Assembly (NCBI GenBank): GCA_022818135.1
Contig: JAFMSR010000009.1
Span: 25,917,636-25,981,635 of the forward strand
DNA from: Saxidomus purpurata
Lineage: Eukaryota; Mollusca; Bivalvia; Venerida; Veneridae
Length of the DNA stretch: 64,000 nt
Direction of reading: 5' to 3'
Both the position numbers and the translations under genes were made by a program. The notes under the pieces were generated by a model. The model was not told the origin of the DNA. It did no database searches and was given only the letters and a program-made list of their open reading frames with translations. This document shows, one piece after another, positions 31,870 through 43,284 of the stretch (the stretch's first letter is position 1; the number at the start of each line of letters is the position of its first letter).

Positions 31870-33600
31870 CCACATATTAATACATAAAATGTAAAAGTTA
31901 TTGCTAGTATCAACAATATAAGTAAATTTGCAAAAAAATTCATTGATAATGTTGATGAACTTGGTGTTACGGTACCGCTACACTATATGTTTTATTGGAA
32001 TTTCAAAAGCGTTTGCAACGCTTTATAGTTTGGTAGTGTATAATTTCAAATTTACAGATATACTTCACAGGAATTTATACTGGAACCTGTTTGGTTTGAC
32101 TATTATAATTAGTTCTAAAATATGTTATTTTCAGAGAGTTTGGTGAAACTCAATTTTTTCGCAAAAATCTGACAGCGAGCAGCTTTAACAGGTGCTTTGT
32201 ACTGGCGATGCTATCGTTTGAGAGTCAGAAGCTTGAATACTGGAAGCCGAGCTTTGTTCTCTTATGTACAACTCTTGCTATACTAATTCTTGTACATGTC
32301 AGATACCGTATTTTAAGTGTCTAAATTTTATCATATGTTTTAAGTGCAACTTTTAAGACTAACCAAGTTGATCTGTTATTCTTTGTTTGACTTGCATAAA
32401 ATACATACGGAAATAAAAGCCTTTTCATAGCGAGATGATAATGAGAAAGATAGAAACAAAACAAAAACGTCGTAAGTGTCATAATCGATCTTTTGACCAT
32501 TTCTAACTTACCTTTCAGTACCAAAATTAAAAAGTTCTTTTTACTTAAATAGCATTTTTATATAATTATTATGTCAAAAACCTTTTCTTTTTAGTGAATC
32601 ATCAATAGATTCGGTTACTGTATGAAGAATGCAAGTCATAGTCTTCAGTAAATAAACGATTTTTTCAATAGGTAGATAGTTTTTTCATGATTTCTTAAAA
32701 TAGCATTTTTGCACTTACTATCTTATTATTCTAGACTTAAAGTTCAAACATAATTTGATACCAGTTAAAAGTTTCATTCAGTGTATTCGGTCGCGTGTCA
32801 CAACCAATATAGGCCTACTGTCCCTAGGGTACAAAGTAAGCAAGGAAACACCCTGGGATGAAATTCCCAATTTATGTAGGAGCCTAGAATAAGCGTTCTA
32901 AATATATGTCATCTTTCTGAAATATAAAGAGGTTATATTGGTAAATACATACACGAACGCGTAAATAGTTGTAAAAAGAAGTTTTGTGAGACAGAAAGTT
33001 TTTTAACTGAACGAATATTTAAAATGCCTGTATCTTTTTAGACTATGACAATGACAAAGTTTATTCGCTATAAAGTGCAGGTATTTGCTGAAAACTTTCA
33101 CTGTTTGTGCTTCCCTTTTCAAAATAGGGGATGAAAGTGCATGTTTCTCTATATATCATATCGTAACTTGTTCACACGTCGCTAAATATCATTACCTGCT
33201 CTTCCTAAAACGCATTAATGATTTCTTCACCCGATGACTTGCCAAACCGTTATCGATATCATTATAGTACTTTATTACGAAATAAGAAATAAGCTATTTA
33301 TGGCCCATCATCACAGCAGCAATACATAGTTTTCACAATAATAATAATATGTTGCAATATGGCACGACACATTTACAGAAAAAATAACACAGAGTTGGTA
33401 CACAATTACTCATTGCAATATTTTGCGAAAGTACCATAATTATGGCACTACTATTGTCAATAAAACATATAAATACACTTCTTGCAAATACATAATATAT
33501 GCCATTGTAAAATCAAATGGCTTTAACATTATTACTGAAACTATATTATGAAGTTGTAGTATTATGCCGTATAGTATGTATTATGGGGTGGAAATATTTG
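31870..33600. other. Intergenic, nothing recognised
   Basis: AT-rich with no convincing exon, array or terminal repeats. Short poly-A stretches near 33620 may be the tail side of the neighbouring LINE relic. Confidence 0.4.
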
Positions 33601-33649
33601 GTGTGGGAGAGACTAGTAAAAAAACAAAACAAAAAAAAACACAAAATTC

Positions 33650-34947
33650 TATATATTCATGAAAAACCTACGACGTCCAAAGGCTTTATATGCAAATACG
33701 GCTAATTTACTTAGTACATTTTTATTACCTGATGACATTAAGTCAATAAACTTCAAATAGTTTGGACGGTTCCAAAAATATGGTTTTATATAACTCTTTC
33801 TAATACATGTATCTGTATACCATGGACATTCAATTACAAAGTGATATTCGTCTTCTAGTTTCTTACAGATTTTACATTTCCTATCATTAAATGGTACACT
33901 TTGTGTTGTTTTTTCCATCTTCCCACTTCTACTTCAAGTCTATGACTTGACATTCGTAACCGTGATGAAGCTTCATGGTATTTGAAACATTCACTGCATC
34001 TAAATATGAATGAAATTCAAACGTAGCTATAGGTCTGTAAAATATTGCTCTAGACGACTCTTCCAAGTCAGCGTGCCAATTCTGCAGAAAATTATCATGC
34101 AATCTTTGTTTAACAATGCTTAAAATACATTCCTATTTTCTACACCTTGATTATTCCATACCTCAAAGAAACCTTGACGTGAAAATGATAATTTTAATTT
34201 CGAAACCAATTTTACATATTCCGGGTGTATATCAATATCACGTTTTAACATATGATAAGAAACTTTTATGTACTTGGTATCCTTACCTGTACATTTTTTT
34301 AGCCAATACTTTATAATGTTATAATAGCGTATAGATAAATATGAAAATCTACCTGTTTCACCATATACAAAATTGTTCTGAGTACATACCTTAACACCTA
34401 ATAATCTTTTGCAAAATTGTAAATGTATTCTCTCTATGTTTCTGCTTTCGTTAAAGCCCCAAATTTCAGAAGCGTAATTCAGGATTGGGCTAATAAGTTT
34501 ATCAAAAAGTTCTAAAGTATTCTTTCTGGATAATGGTGTGAATTTATATAAGTTTTTTTGAGCTGGAAAATTCATTTTAATGCTTGCCCGGACAACATTT
34601 TATCCATTTCATTATATGCACCTCCACTTGTAAAAACAACACCTAGATATTTGAAACTTGTTAACAATTTCTTACTTTTGTCCATAATAATGAAATTGAA
34701 TATTCTGTGAAAAGCTACCTCCTTTTCTAAATATCATTACCTTTGTTTTAACCGTGTTAACAGTAAGTTTCCATCTTGTACAATAGTCTGCTAAAACATC
34801 TAGTGACTTTTGTAAATCGTCTGACGACTTAGCAAATATAATAATATCGTCTGCGTACAGCAATAAGACTAATTTCAATGTACCTATGTCAATACCTTTT
34901 ATCCCTTTTGAAATAAATGTTTCTTCGATATCGTTTAGGTTCATAGA
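33650..34947 (-). pseudogene. 5'-truncated LINE reverse transcriptase relic
   Basis: Three minus-strand reading frames follow one another in the order of a non-LTR retrotransposon ORF2 C-terminal half. 34672-34944 has the reverse transcriptase palm motif (LLYADDIIIFAKS, YADD). 34120-34575 continues the thumb and connection region (PILNYASEIWGF). 33649-33918 has a Cys/His-rich end (CKICKKLEDEYHFVIECPWY). The frames are broken by at least two frameshifts or stops, and the 5' half (endonuclease, fingers) is missing with an abrupt start at about 34947. This is a dead insertion. The clade (CR1/L2/Jockey-like or similar) cannot be fixed by eye. Confidence 0.85.
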
Positions 34948-35246
34948 CTACATAGCAAAAAATCGATCCAATATTGATTTTTCATAAGACCGCCGTTGTC
35001 TAAGGGAGACAACCCTTTCAGTCATGGATCATAGATAGTCAAGGTATACTCATGGGAGATAATATTATCAGATATTTTTATATTTCTAGCAGTGTGTAAA
35101 ATATAGAAGAGTCCGTGACATTTTTTTCCAAAAAATTGGGGAGACGACGCCGCCATCCGGTGCCCAGTTCCGCCGCCCCACGGTACCCAGTTCCGGCGTT
35201 CGTAAACAGTCTGTTATCGCAAGTCATTTTACTATTTATTCCAAAA

Positions 35247-35590
35247 ATAGATATCTCTCTAATTTCAAAGAGAGTATCTTTCGTTTTAATAAAGATATCT
35301 CTTTCACGCCGAGAGATATCTTTGTATCAAAGAAAGTTATCTCCTGAACTTTAAGAGATATCTATTCTACTTACAGAGATATATATTTATAATAAATTCA
35401 TCTAACAGATATATCTCTATTTTAAAGAGATATCTCTTATTCAGAGATATGTTTTGAGGTAGGAGAGATATCTCTATAACATTGAGATTAAAACAAAGAT
35501 ATATCCTAATTTACAAAGATATCTCTGGAATAAAGAGATATTCACCTTATTTTAGGAGATATCGCTATGAAATCAGAGAGAAATCTTTTT
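35247..35590. repeat. Cluster of GAGATATCTC-type palindromes
   Basis: About 15 occurrences of AGATATCTCT, AGAGATATC or one-base variants in both orientations, spaced about 18-27 bp, with unrelated AT-rich spacers. Full palindromes include AAAGAGATATCTCTT near 35420 and GAGAGATATCTCT near 35464. The spacers are not repeated, unlike a normal satellite. Confidence 0.85.
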
Positions 35591-36591
35591 TTTGATTAAA
35601 TGTTAAATTGGCGGGGCTCACTGATGGGGAAGCGTCCTCAATCAATACTGTCAAAGTAAAGATCAGCTGCAAATTTATAAATTCAAATAATAAAAGAGAT
35701 CACGCTGCATATTCAGAACAACGAACAAGTGCATTACACTAATATTGCTCCACTTTCCATCAGTGTTGAACAAATACGTAGATCTATGTGATCTTTAACA
35801 TTGAGATCATTTATTGGCAAGATGATGATTAATTGATGTTTTCTTATGTTGAAAATAATTGCAATGTGATTTATAGAACATAATTATCATTCTTTAACTT
35901 GGTATGAGCCCACATGTGTAATACACGTAATATCTCTGTGACCTTGACCTTGTCATTCAGTGGGAAAAGTACTCAGGTCAACGTTATAGAGCCTTCATGT
36001 TACCTCTTGTTTTCTGCATCAGTGAAATACATCAGTATAAGTATCAAATTAGTACATAATTATTTACTTATTTAAATATTTTCTTTTATAATGCGTGTAC
36101 GGTATTTAAGCTTTATGACTGTTACATTTGACAATAAATATTTTACAATAAAAAATGACATATTGTAAATATACTTAAATTTCATGATTTGAATAAAGAA
36201 AACATTCTTCCAAAGTCAAGCCCAAGCTGTACTTTAAGCAGCTGAATAAGTTTTGAAATACTACCCAGGGTTTTATTGTCGACGATATAAACACATATTT
36301 CAAACTTAATAAAACCCCACATTCCTTAAATATCACGCGTTGTTTATGCTGTGTATAGCTTTAATTTTGAAAAAAAAACATATATCTGTGACTTATTTAG
36401 CCTTGACCTCAATCAGTTAAAACTTATGACTTGCTAAACAGATGAACATCCTGTTAAATGGACACTCCCGAAAACTGGGGTCAAATGAAATCACTTAAAA
36501 AGCTTAAATAATAGTTACAAGTGTTACTACAAAACCTAAAAGTTTAAGCTAAATACATTCCAGTCATCTGTACAATCAGTGTTTTAAGATA

Positions 36592-36715
36592 TGTTGCAGT
36601 ACCATTAAACATTCAGTAATCTATGTAAAATTGTTGCAGTACCATTAAACATTCAGTAATCTATGTAAAATTGTTGCAGTACCATTAAACATTCAGTAAT
36701 CTATGTAAAATTGTT
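36592..36715 (+). repeat. 40-bp unit, three copies
   Basis: Three nearly identical copies of GTTGCAGTACCATTAAACAT, then TCAGTAATCTATGTAAAATT. The related MITE at 229-611 has a single copy of the equivalent block, so the expansion is local. Confidence 0.93.
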
Positions 36716-36848
36716 GTTGTATACAATTAATAGGTGGATAGCAATTCATTACAAAAGGGTCTCTGTGTTGATTATTTGTGCTAAAATGAGGCACTTTACG
36801 ATATATGTTGTTGTTTGAAATTGAATTTATTTATCATTTTCGTTCATT

Positions 36849-37048
36849 AGTTTAGTTTATACTAATTTATGTTAGTTCTTTATTTCGATTGTGAAGAAAG
36901 CTTGCAGCTTATCGAGTCAATCTCGAGTCTACTTCCTGGAAAAAACAGTACTGGTGTCATATGAGGAACGGTCGTGACCCCAGGGGGCTCGAACCCACAG
37001 CCCCCGAGATGAGCGGCAAACACCTTAACCACTACTCCACCACTCCCC
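36849..37048 (-). mobile_element. tRNA-derived SINE nested in the MITE, with 11-bp TSD
   Basis: Read on the minus strand, it starts with a tRNA-like head: A box in GGTGGAGTAGTGGTTAAGG, B box TGGGTTCGAGCCCCC about 45 bases later. A ~100-bp body and an A-rich tail (AAATAAAGAACTAACATAAA) follow. Direct repeats TTTCGTTCATT flank it at 36838-36848 and 37049-37059. No intact tRNA fold, so it is not a functional tRNA gene. Confidence 0.88.
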
Positions 37049-37319
37049 TTTCGTTCATTGAACACATTAGTTATGTTTGGAGAAATAATCTGCTAGATGA
37101 AGGGAGTGCCCCTTTAAATGGAAACGTACAGCTATAACTTGGGATTTTTATTGTATTTTGAACTTGGAAGTGGCCTTGGAGTAATTTATATTTAATGTCA
37201 GTATAGTGTACACTATAAAATAATTAATATCCAGCAAATGTTTTGATATACTTTTAAAAACTGTTCCATTTGAACATCAAATCATTATAGGCCCACTGCA
37301 ACAACATTTCATTGGGACA

Positions 37320-37400
37320 TGTATAATCAAAGCGCTGTGAGCGCTAATGGCCAGGGGCTACAGATAGCTTGGTGGAAATAAGGTCCGCATGATCTTTTGC
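37320..37400 (+). repeat. Dispersed repeat H, copy 2
   Basis: ATCAAAGCGCTGTGAGCGCT, then GGCCAGGGGCTA is shared with 24495-24545. Short and non-coding. Confidence 0.55.
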
Positions 37401-37915
37401 CGGTTTGTTGAAAAATTACGATAACATTTTATTATGACAAAAAACATTAAACTGGAAACATCTTCGAAACCAAAAACACATGGCTTCCAGCGTCTTCGTT
37501 TCATTCAAAGCGAAAGCCGAATACGAAAGACGAAAGCCGATTGGTCTATTAAAACTGACCAATAGACACAGATCTTATATATCAGATATTTTGTCCTCAT
37601 TTACCAACATAACAAACTAACACAAAGTACATGTACTCAATGACACGGAATGGGACATCATGATTTAACAAAACGTGCTGCATTCCATGACACGGAAAAG
37701 AACATTAATGTTGTTTGTTTGATTTTTCTGTATGAAGCACATGAAAAAAGAAGTTTGAGTGTCAATGCTTGTGTTTTTCATTTAACAGTCAACAAACGGA
37801 GTGGCAACCTTCATTCAGTAGAATATGGAGCAGTCTTTGTAATCAGTAATCAGCATAAGTTAACATTTTCAGCGCAGTTATTTCTAAAACCAACGTCCAT
37901 GAAAAACTGTATAAT
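37400..37915. other. Intergenic, no supported gene
   Basis: An open stretch of 112 codons (37650-37988) overlaps the start of repeat I and has no recognisable motif, so it is not called. GACGAAAGCCGA words are repeated near 37507-37540. Confidence 0.35.
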
Positions 37916-38100
37916 GGAGTCCGTAAACTATCAACTATTCTGCAAGCGTTTGAAGCTGTCTGTATTGTTGTTGTTTTGTTTTTTGTAATATGGTCTTACG
38001 TACGCTACATTCAGACTGCAGCTTGATCTGGTCTATCTTGCAATACTTTCTCATAGCGTAGTTTTACAGTTGTTATCAACACATTTTACAGTTAAAATCT
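37916..38100 (+). repeat. Dispersed repeat I, copy 2
   Basis: CTGCAAGCGTTTGAAGCTGT, GATCTGGTCTATCTTGCA and CATAGCGTAGTTTTACAG match 25290-25480 in order. Confidence 0.7.
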
Positions 38101-38219
38101 ACGGCGTTTGAAATGAAGTATATTAACATTCGCCTTTGGGCCCAGGGCAAAAAGGGTTAATCCATAAGTGATAATTTAAATTGGAATAATCACTTCTTGT
38201 ATATATCTACGGTTAAAGT

Positions 38220-38530
38220 CTTAAGGTGATGTCCCGTGTGTGCTCAAGGATACAAAGTACTTTCGAAGAATGAACGTCTCGGCTTTATTGAAAAGTAAGT
38301 TTCCTTTCGAAGCAATAAAATTCTCTTCATTGATTAAAAAAACTGGGTATCTCCTAGTTATTCTGAAAAAACAACAACAGTTTTTTTGCGGATTCACAGA
38401 ATGTTCAATTGCATAGTCTAGAATGAAAGTTTTCGGTTTTATTGAAAAGTAATGTTATCTTCGAAGCAATTGAATTATCTTCATTTGTAAAAACTGGGTA
38501 CTTATTCCGAAAAAAAGTTTAAAAGCAAGA
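38220..38530 (+). repeat. Diverged direct duplication
   Basis: GAATGAACGTCTCGGCTTTA, then TTGAAAAGTAAGTTTCC, then ATTCTCTTCATTGAT (38270-38350) recurs as GAATGAAAGTTTTCGGTTTT (38420-38500) with the same downstream order. Non-coding. Confidence 0.55.
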
Positions 38531-39039
38531 AAAGTAGCTGAAATAGCTGGCTTCTTTCAACAGTACATACACTTTGAATGGAAGAAATGTGCAGCTGCTG
38601 TTTCTTCTTAAAAGAAATTCAGAATACTTTGATTAAAAAAATATATATATTTCTTTTTTTCTCCTTTCAAAAATGTTGATTGTATCCCTTAAAAAACTTT
38701 TATGAAAAAGTTTGCAATTATCAGAATTCTATTTTAAAGTCCCGTGATCATTTTAAATGTTTTCGTTAATAGTTATACTGATAGGACGATACAGCTTTTT
38801 TCTATTTAATCAAAAACAATGTTGACATATGCCTCTCCTTTGTATTTATGTTGCGTGTTCATGAAAAAATGTTGTCACAAAATTTTGTTTTTTTACGTCA
38901 TTTGAAAATAAGGCCGCGCTATACTTAGCATGTACTTTATATTAAAAAACAAAAAAAGCTTCCCCCACAATCAGTAGACATATCTAGTAGAATCCATGAC
39001 ATCAACTCCTAAGCAAAGACTTGCACTTAGCAAAAATGA

Positions 39040-39240
39040 TTGGTAATGCTGCCAACATTATTATTATTATTATTATTATTATTAGCAGATTCTATGATTT
39101 CTTTTTATTATTATTATCATTATATGATATTGGAACACTCCTTACACATTTTTCACCTTGTTCCTAATATAATAGATGTTAGAATTCAGCATATATGTTT
39201 TTGTAGGTTAATTCCTTTGCTTTTATGGCATATTGGGTAA
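39040..39240 (+). repeat. Segment duplicated at 40350-40556, with (ATT)n
   Basis: An (ATT)n tract (39055-39085), then CACCTTGTTCCTAATATAAT, AGATGTTAGAATTCAGCAT and TTTTTGTAGGTTAATT. The same order of words occurs at 40355-40556. Confidence 0.75.
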
Positions 39241-39249
39241 ATTTGTTAC

Positions 39250-39360
39250 AGTGCAAAATCCAGGGTTCGAACCTGTATCCTACGGTGACATCGCCTGAAT
39301 GTTGCCCATGCTGGCATTAATCGTAACCTTTACAGTTCATGATGCTTCAAATTTTAGCCC
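39250..39360 (+). mobile_element. SINE-like fragment with B box
   Basis: AGGGTTCGAACCTGTATCC is a clear Pol III B-box word (39267-39285), followed by a GATGCTTCAA-type body. No A box was seen. Probably a degraded tRNA-derived SINE. Confidence 0.3.
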
Positions 39361-40191
39361 TTTGGTTAACTTGTAGACATAATAAGTTTATTCCGGATTG
39401 GACATTCCTGATTAAAGTTTTTTTTTTAATTCACTGAGAATATACAACCGTGACCCATAAAAAGGACAAATTAAAGCGATATTCGTCAAAAATGAATATG
39501 TAAATAAAGAAGCCAACCATTATTTGGATATACGTGCAAGGGTACAGCTGTGGAAAAATCACCAAAACTACGGCATAAATCAACTAAATCAACTTGATCC
39601 GTGAATGAATTTAAAGCTCATATAACCCTACCAGTATTTATTTGACACGTGTCGATATACAGTGAATTTAGGATAATGTGACAGTGTCGAAGCAGAAGAG
39701 TACAACTTCCTGTCCCGGTACATGTTCTCAAACAATCTATTTCGTCAATGTCAAATTATCCTAAATTTATTGTAGTTTTCTAATTTTCAAATGGAGCAAA
39801 ATTATTTTACTACCACAGTTCATGGAAGAGTTAGTTCAAAAATATGATTATAAGTAAATAAAACGGTTAAGTAATTTATGTGTCAAGGTTAAGCAGAGAA
39901 AAAACCAAAAGCAAGATGTTTTCGATGTCATAAAACGGTTGGAGAGTATAATTATCACGTTTTTACAGGTCCGGAGAACTAGATAATATGATTTACCTCG
40001 ATTTTAGTTTATAACTGTATATAGTGTAATGAGAAGTCCAATGTGGCTCTAATTAAAAATAGATCTACTTTAAAAATAAAATGAAAATAAAGAAAGGTCG
40101 AATTATTGTTATTTTCTCATTTTTAATTATGAACACACTCCAAAAGATTCTAAAACCACAATTTCAATGGGTCACCAACCACCAACCCAAA

Positions 40192-40192
<1 letters not shown>

Positions 40193-40252
<60 letters not shown>

Positions 40253-40340
40253 CCCCCCCCCCCCCCCCCCCCCACCAAAAAAAAACCCCCCCCCCCCCAT
40301 TTTTTTTTCCTTTCTTTTTTTCCAAACCTCAAACCCCCCC
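40193..40340. repeat. Extreme homopolymer block: A58, C23, then A/C/T runs
   Basis: 58 consecutive A (40193-40250) run directly into 23 C (40251-40273), then further A, C and T runs up to about 40340. The flanking segment (TCAATGGGTCACCAAC) is repeated at 40573-40588. Apparent poly-Lys/Pro/Phe reading frames are artefacts of the runs. Confidence 0.95.
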
Positions 40341-40349
40341 GACTGGATT

Positions 40350-40590
40350 AGTATGGTTACTATTATTATTAGTTATTAAATTTATTATTATCAGCATCTA
40401 CCCCCTTATTATTATCCCCATATTATTATGCTATTATTAAGAATTATTTGAAACATAGCAATCCTTACAAAACTTTTACCTTGTTCCTAACATAATAGAT
40501 CTCTTTAATAGAATTAAGCATTTATTGTTTTTTGTATGGTTAATTATGAACACCTAATTGCTCTAAAACCACAATTTCAATGGGTCACCA
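40350..40590 (+). repeat. Duplicate of 39040-39240 joined to a duplicate of 40110-40170
   Basis: 40355-40556 repeats the 39 kb segment. 40540-40590 (TAATTATGAACACCTAATTG, then AAAACCACAATTTCAATGGG) repeats 40118-40175. The homopolymer block lies between two copies of the same sequence. Confidence 0.75.
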
Positions 40591-40766
40591 ACTGGAAATG
40601 GTAGGCCTACCTATAAGGTAGGTAAGGTAGCTGTATTTTATGTCATTAGAAGCTCTTTGTCACACAACGATTATCAAATATCATCTTTTAACTGGAGGAG
40701 AAAATATTAAAGTACTCCTCAACCTTGACGAATTGATATACCGCCCACTTGCTTAAATGGAAATGC

Positions 40767-40797
40767 TATAAAAAGTGACAATTTTAAATTCCGCTCA
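40767..40797 (+). promoter_or_regulatory. TATA box and initiator-like site of the novel gene
   Basis: TATAAAA (40767-40773) lies 30 bases upstream of the A in CTCAGAC (40797), the textbook spacing for TATA plus initiator. The non-coding exon that follows ends at a good donor. Confidence 0.65.
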
Positions 40798-40868
40798 GAC
40801 CATTTTAGAGATTGCAAAAGGTAGCTGGGACTGCTCAAGACATCATCAAACATCACACGACTGACCAG
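40797..40868 (+). other. Non-coding first exon (5' UTR) of the novel gene
   Basis: Predicted transcript start to the donor CCAG|GTAGGA at 40868. It contains no ATG. It joins the acceptor TTACTTTAG at 41574-41582, placing the start codon 6 bases into exon 2. Confidence 0.55.
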
Positions 40869-41057
40869 GTAGGATTTTAAAGCTATTTTTTGGTATTCTG
40901 AAACACTTAAATTCAGCGCATTAATGCATTTTGTAATTAAATGTAAGCGATAGTAAAATTTATTATTAAATCAAAGTTATACTACAGATCCAAAATTAAA
41001 AAAGAAATGTAAGAAAAAAAATTTCCTTTTTTTGGAGGGGTTTGGGTGGCGGGGTGG

Positions 41058-41121
41058 TTAAAGATATTTATTTATTTATTTATTTATTTATTTTATTAAT
41101 ATTATTTATTTATTTTATAAT

Positions 41122-41160
<39 letters not shown>

Positions 41161-41162
41161 TT
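41058..41162 (+). repeat. (TTTA)n microsatellite
   Basis: More than 20 tandem TTTA units with one interruption, in the first intron of the novel gene. Confidence 0.97.
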
Positions 41163-41588
41163 GGCCTCGGGTAGGAAACAATAAATGGGCACGATCTTTT
41201 AAAAATCATAAATAGGAAAAACATAAGTAAAATTTACTGGAATAGTATTAAAAACTGCTGTGTTGTTGTATTTTCAACAATAATGAAATATGTAATTAAC
41301 ATCTTTAAAAATGCAACCTTTTTATAAGACTATATTTTGAGCAGTGAGTAAAATTGCTCATTTTGCATTATAGATATTTCGATAGCATTGTGCTTGAATT
41401 ATGTAATAAACTTGTTGAATAAGACCATAGAATGGCAAAAAGCATAGTATTCTTGAATTTACCAAACTACAGTTGGAATTATGACAAAATACCCGTCAAA
41501 TCCCTGGTTGAGTTTTAAAAGTATGCAATAAAGCGTGCTTGCTTTGCAAAGTACTGTACCTGCTTATATTTCTTTACTTTAGGACACA

Positions 41589-43284
41589 ATGAAGGTGTAT
41601 TGCGACGAAAAACAACTTCAAAAACGAACACTCATAACCATTGACAAACTGAGACAGTTGTATAGACAGAAGGGCAGTGACTTAGACTATACCGAGTCGT
41701 CGAGAACATATGACACGCTACGATATGGAAAACGGGACAGTAACCTGCCGTTTACGTTAACATTTACAGACAAACATAACCATGACTGGAAAATCGTCAT
41801 AGAGAAACAGGATGATACGGGTACGTTCGCTTTCTATTCGCCTTTTCTTTAGACAAGAGTTGTATGTAATTTGTAAGCGTTCGGTGTCCACTCTGTAACT
41901 GCATTAGTTCTTATTCAGTCATCACTTAAGACGGCCGCGATTTGGTAGTTCTGAACAGGAACGGAACAATTCCTGTTCTGAATTGGGAATTGATTTCTAG
42001 AAGCACTTCTGAAGCGTTCGATTAAATGTTTTTGCTTCTCGGAATTAATTCCGTCTTTTCGGGAAGACGGTTCGATTTGGTAGTTCTGAATTGAGAATTG
42101 ATTCCTAGAAGCACTTCTGATGCGCTCGATTAAGCCTTTTTACATCTCGAAATTAATTTCTTTAATCCGGATTTCAAGCAGAGTCACATGAAGGCACGTG
42201 GAAACGAAATTGGCTGCATATTTTCATATTATTAGATTGATACATTTTATCACTAGTGCTGTAATCTTTAAAAATGATTTTGACCTTTTTGATAATCTCC
42301 TTTCTGAAGAGTTACAAGAACCGTTCGATTCAGAATCAGTTCTGTCACATGACATTCTGATTCTAGAAGCACCAAATCGCACCTGTCTTTAATTTGGTCA
42401 CAATGTTTATGCTCATAATTTATCGGCCGAGTTCGATAACCAGCCTGCAGTATTTGGAGGTGTGACTAGTTAATTGCCAAAACCAGGCAACAATAATAGT
42501 TGCGCCTTTTGTTCATCCAAGACTACTTTCAGTCTGTTCGGACAAATCTGTTATCACGGCGAAGTTCAATAACAAAATGGATCGCCAAGACACCCAGGAG
42601 TCATAGCAGTTTACTTGTGTCAACCGCGTCCGCTCCCTATCATGGAAAAACCGTCTGTCCAGTTTTCACCAAACTTTTCAACTACCAAGGCATTTCATTA
42701 ATTATATTCATTCCATTCCCGAAATTTTGCACAAACAATCTCTATATCTAGTTAGTCCAATCGATTTTTACCTGGTTAAACAAACACTGCCCAACTTTGA
42801 AGTCAGTGTCATAAAATAGAAGTCCTTGTTTTCACAGAATAGAATATAACATTACTGTTTATAAATTTAACAGAAAAGAAGAAGAACAAAAACAAAATAA
42901 TGATGATCATGATGATGATGATGATAACATATTTTCTGATAAATTTAATCTTTTTCTGCAGTAACTTTGATGATTCCATGTGGTACACAGATGTTGTGGT
43001 ACGGAGCAGACGAGAGTCCAACAAGAACAGGTTCTGATGCCCAAACAAACTGGGCCGAAGTCCAGTTCAGTTACCAGGACAAAACTTGGCTTCCACCCTA
43101 TCATGCCGGGGTGAGAATATCTTTTCTGAGCTACAAAGATAGATCTACGAGAGAATGGCTAGTAGATTCCGAACGGTATAACAAAATGCTCGATATGGCA
43201 AAGAAAGGAACGGAAGTGACTGGTGCCATAATGAACCAAATTGAACAGGGAGCCAAAATTTATGCAACAGGAGGGGCACTTTAA
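41589..43284 (+). CDS. Unrecognised 184-residue protein, two coding exons
   Basis: Coding exons 41589-41820 and 42962-43284 join in phase 1 (ACG G|GTACGT..TGCAG|TA). The product is 184 residues and starts MKVYCDEKQLQKRTLITIDK. No signal peptide or membrane segment was seen. Residues 1-50 are charged and probably helical. Residues 52-92 alternate like beta strands (LPFTLTF, WKIVIEK, TVTLMIP). Then come GTQMLWYGADE, a Trp/Tyr-rich middle (TNWAEVQFSYQDKTWLPPYH) and a C-terminal amphipathic stretch (~149-178). Six tryptophans and two cysteines. I know no family matching this, and a function should not be guessed. A complete promoter, UTR exon and polyadenylation signal argue that it is a real expressed gene. 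The frame continuity across the join, with coherent globular composition on both sides, supports the splice. Confidence 0.72.
41936..42392. mobile_element. Fold-back element in the intron of the novel gene
   Basis: The left end GCGATTTGGTAGTTCTGAA and the right end, read in reverse complement (GCGATTTGGTGCTTCTAGAA), are inverted repeats. The left part is duplicated with a ~124-bp period (41948 and 42072: GATTTGGTAGTTCTGAA, then GAATTGATTYCTAGAAGCAC). Confidence 0.75.

Larger units (their letters stand above)
36454..37117 (+). mobile_element. TTAA-flanked MITE, copy 3, interrupted by a SINE
   Basis: TTAA on both edges (36454-36457 and 37114-37117). The ends TTAAATGGACACTCCC and GGGAGTGCCCCTTTAA are 16-bp inverted repeats with two mismatches. 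The body is colinear with copies 1 and 2, with a 40-bp triplication (36592-36715) and a nested SINE (36849-37048). Confidence 0.88.

Noticed and set aside
35115..35354. 79-codon reading frame over the palindrome cluster
   Set aside because: Produced by the repeated motif; no start context or domain.
36960..37048. tRNA gene on the minus strand
   Set aside because: A and B boxes are present but no full cloverleaf or proper 3' end, and the block has a body, tail and target-site duplication of a SINE.
40081..40440. Lys/Pro-rich reading frames of 60-119 codons
   Set aside because: Created by homopolymer runs; no biological protein signal.
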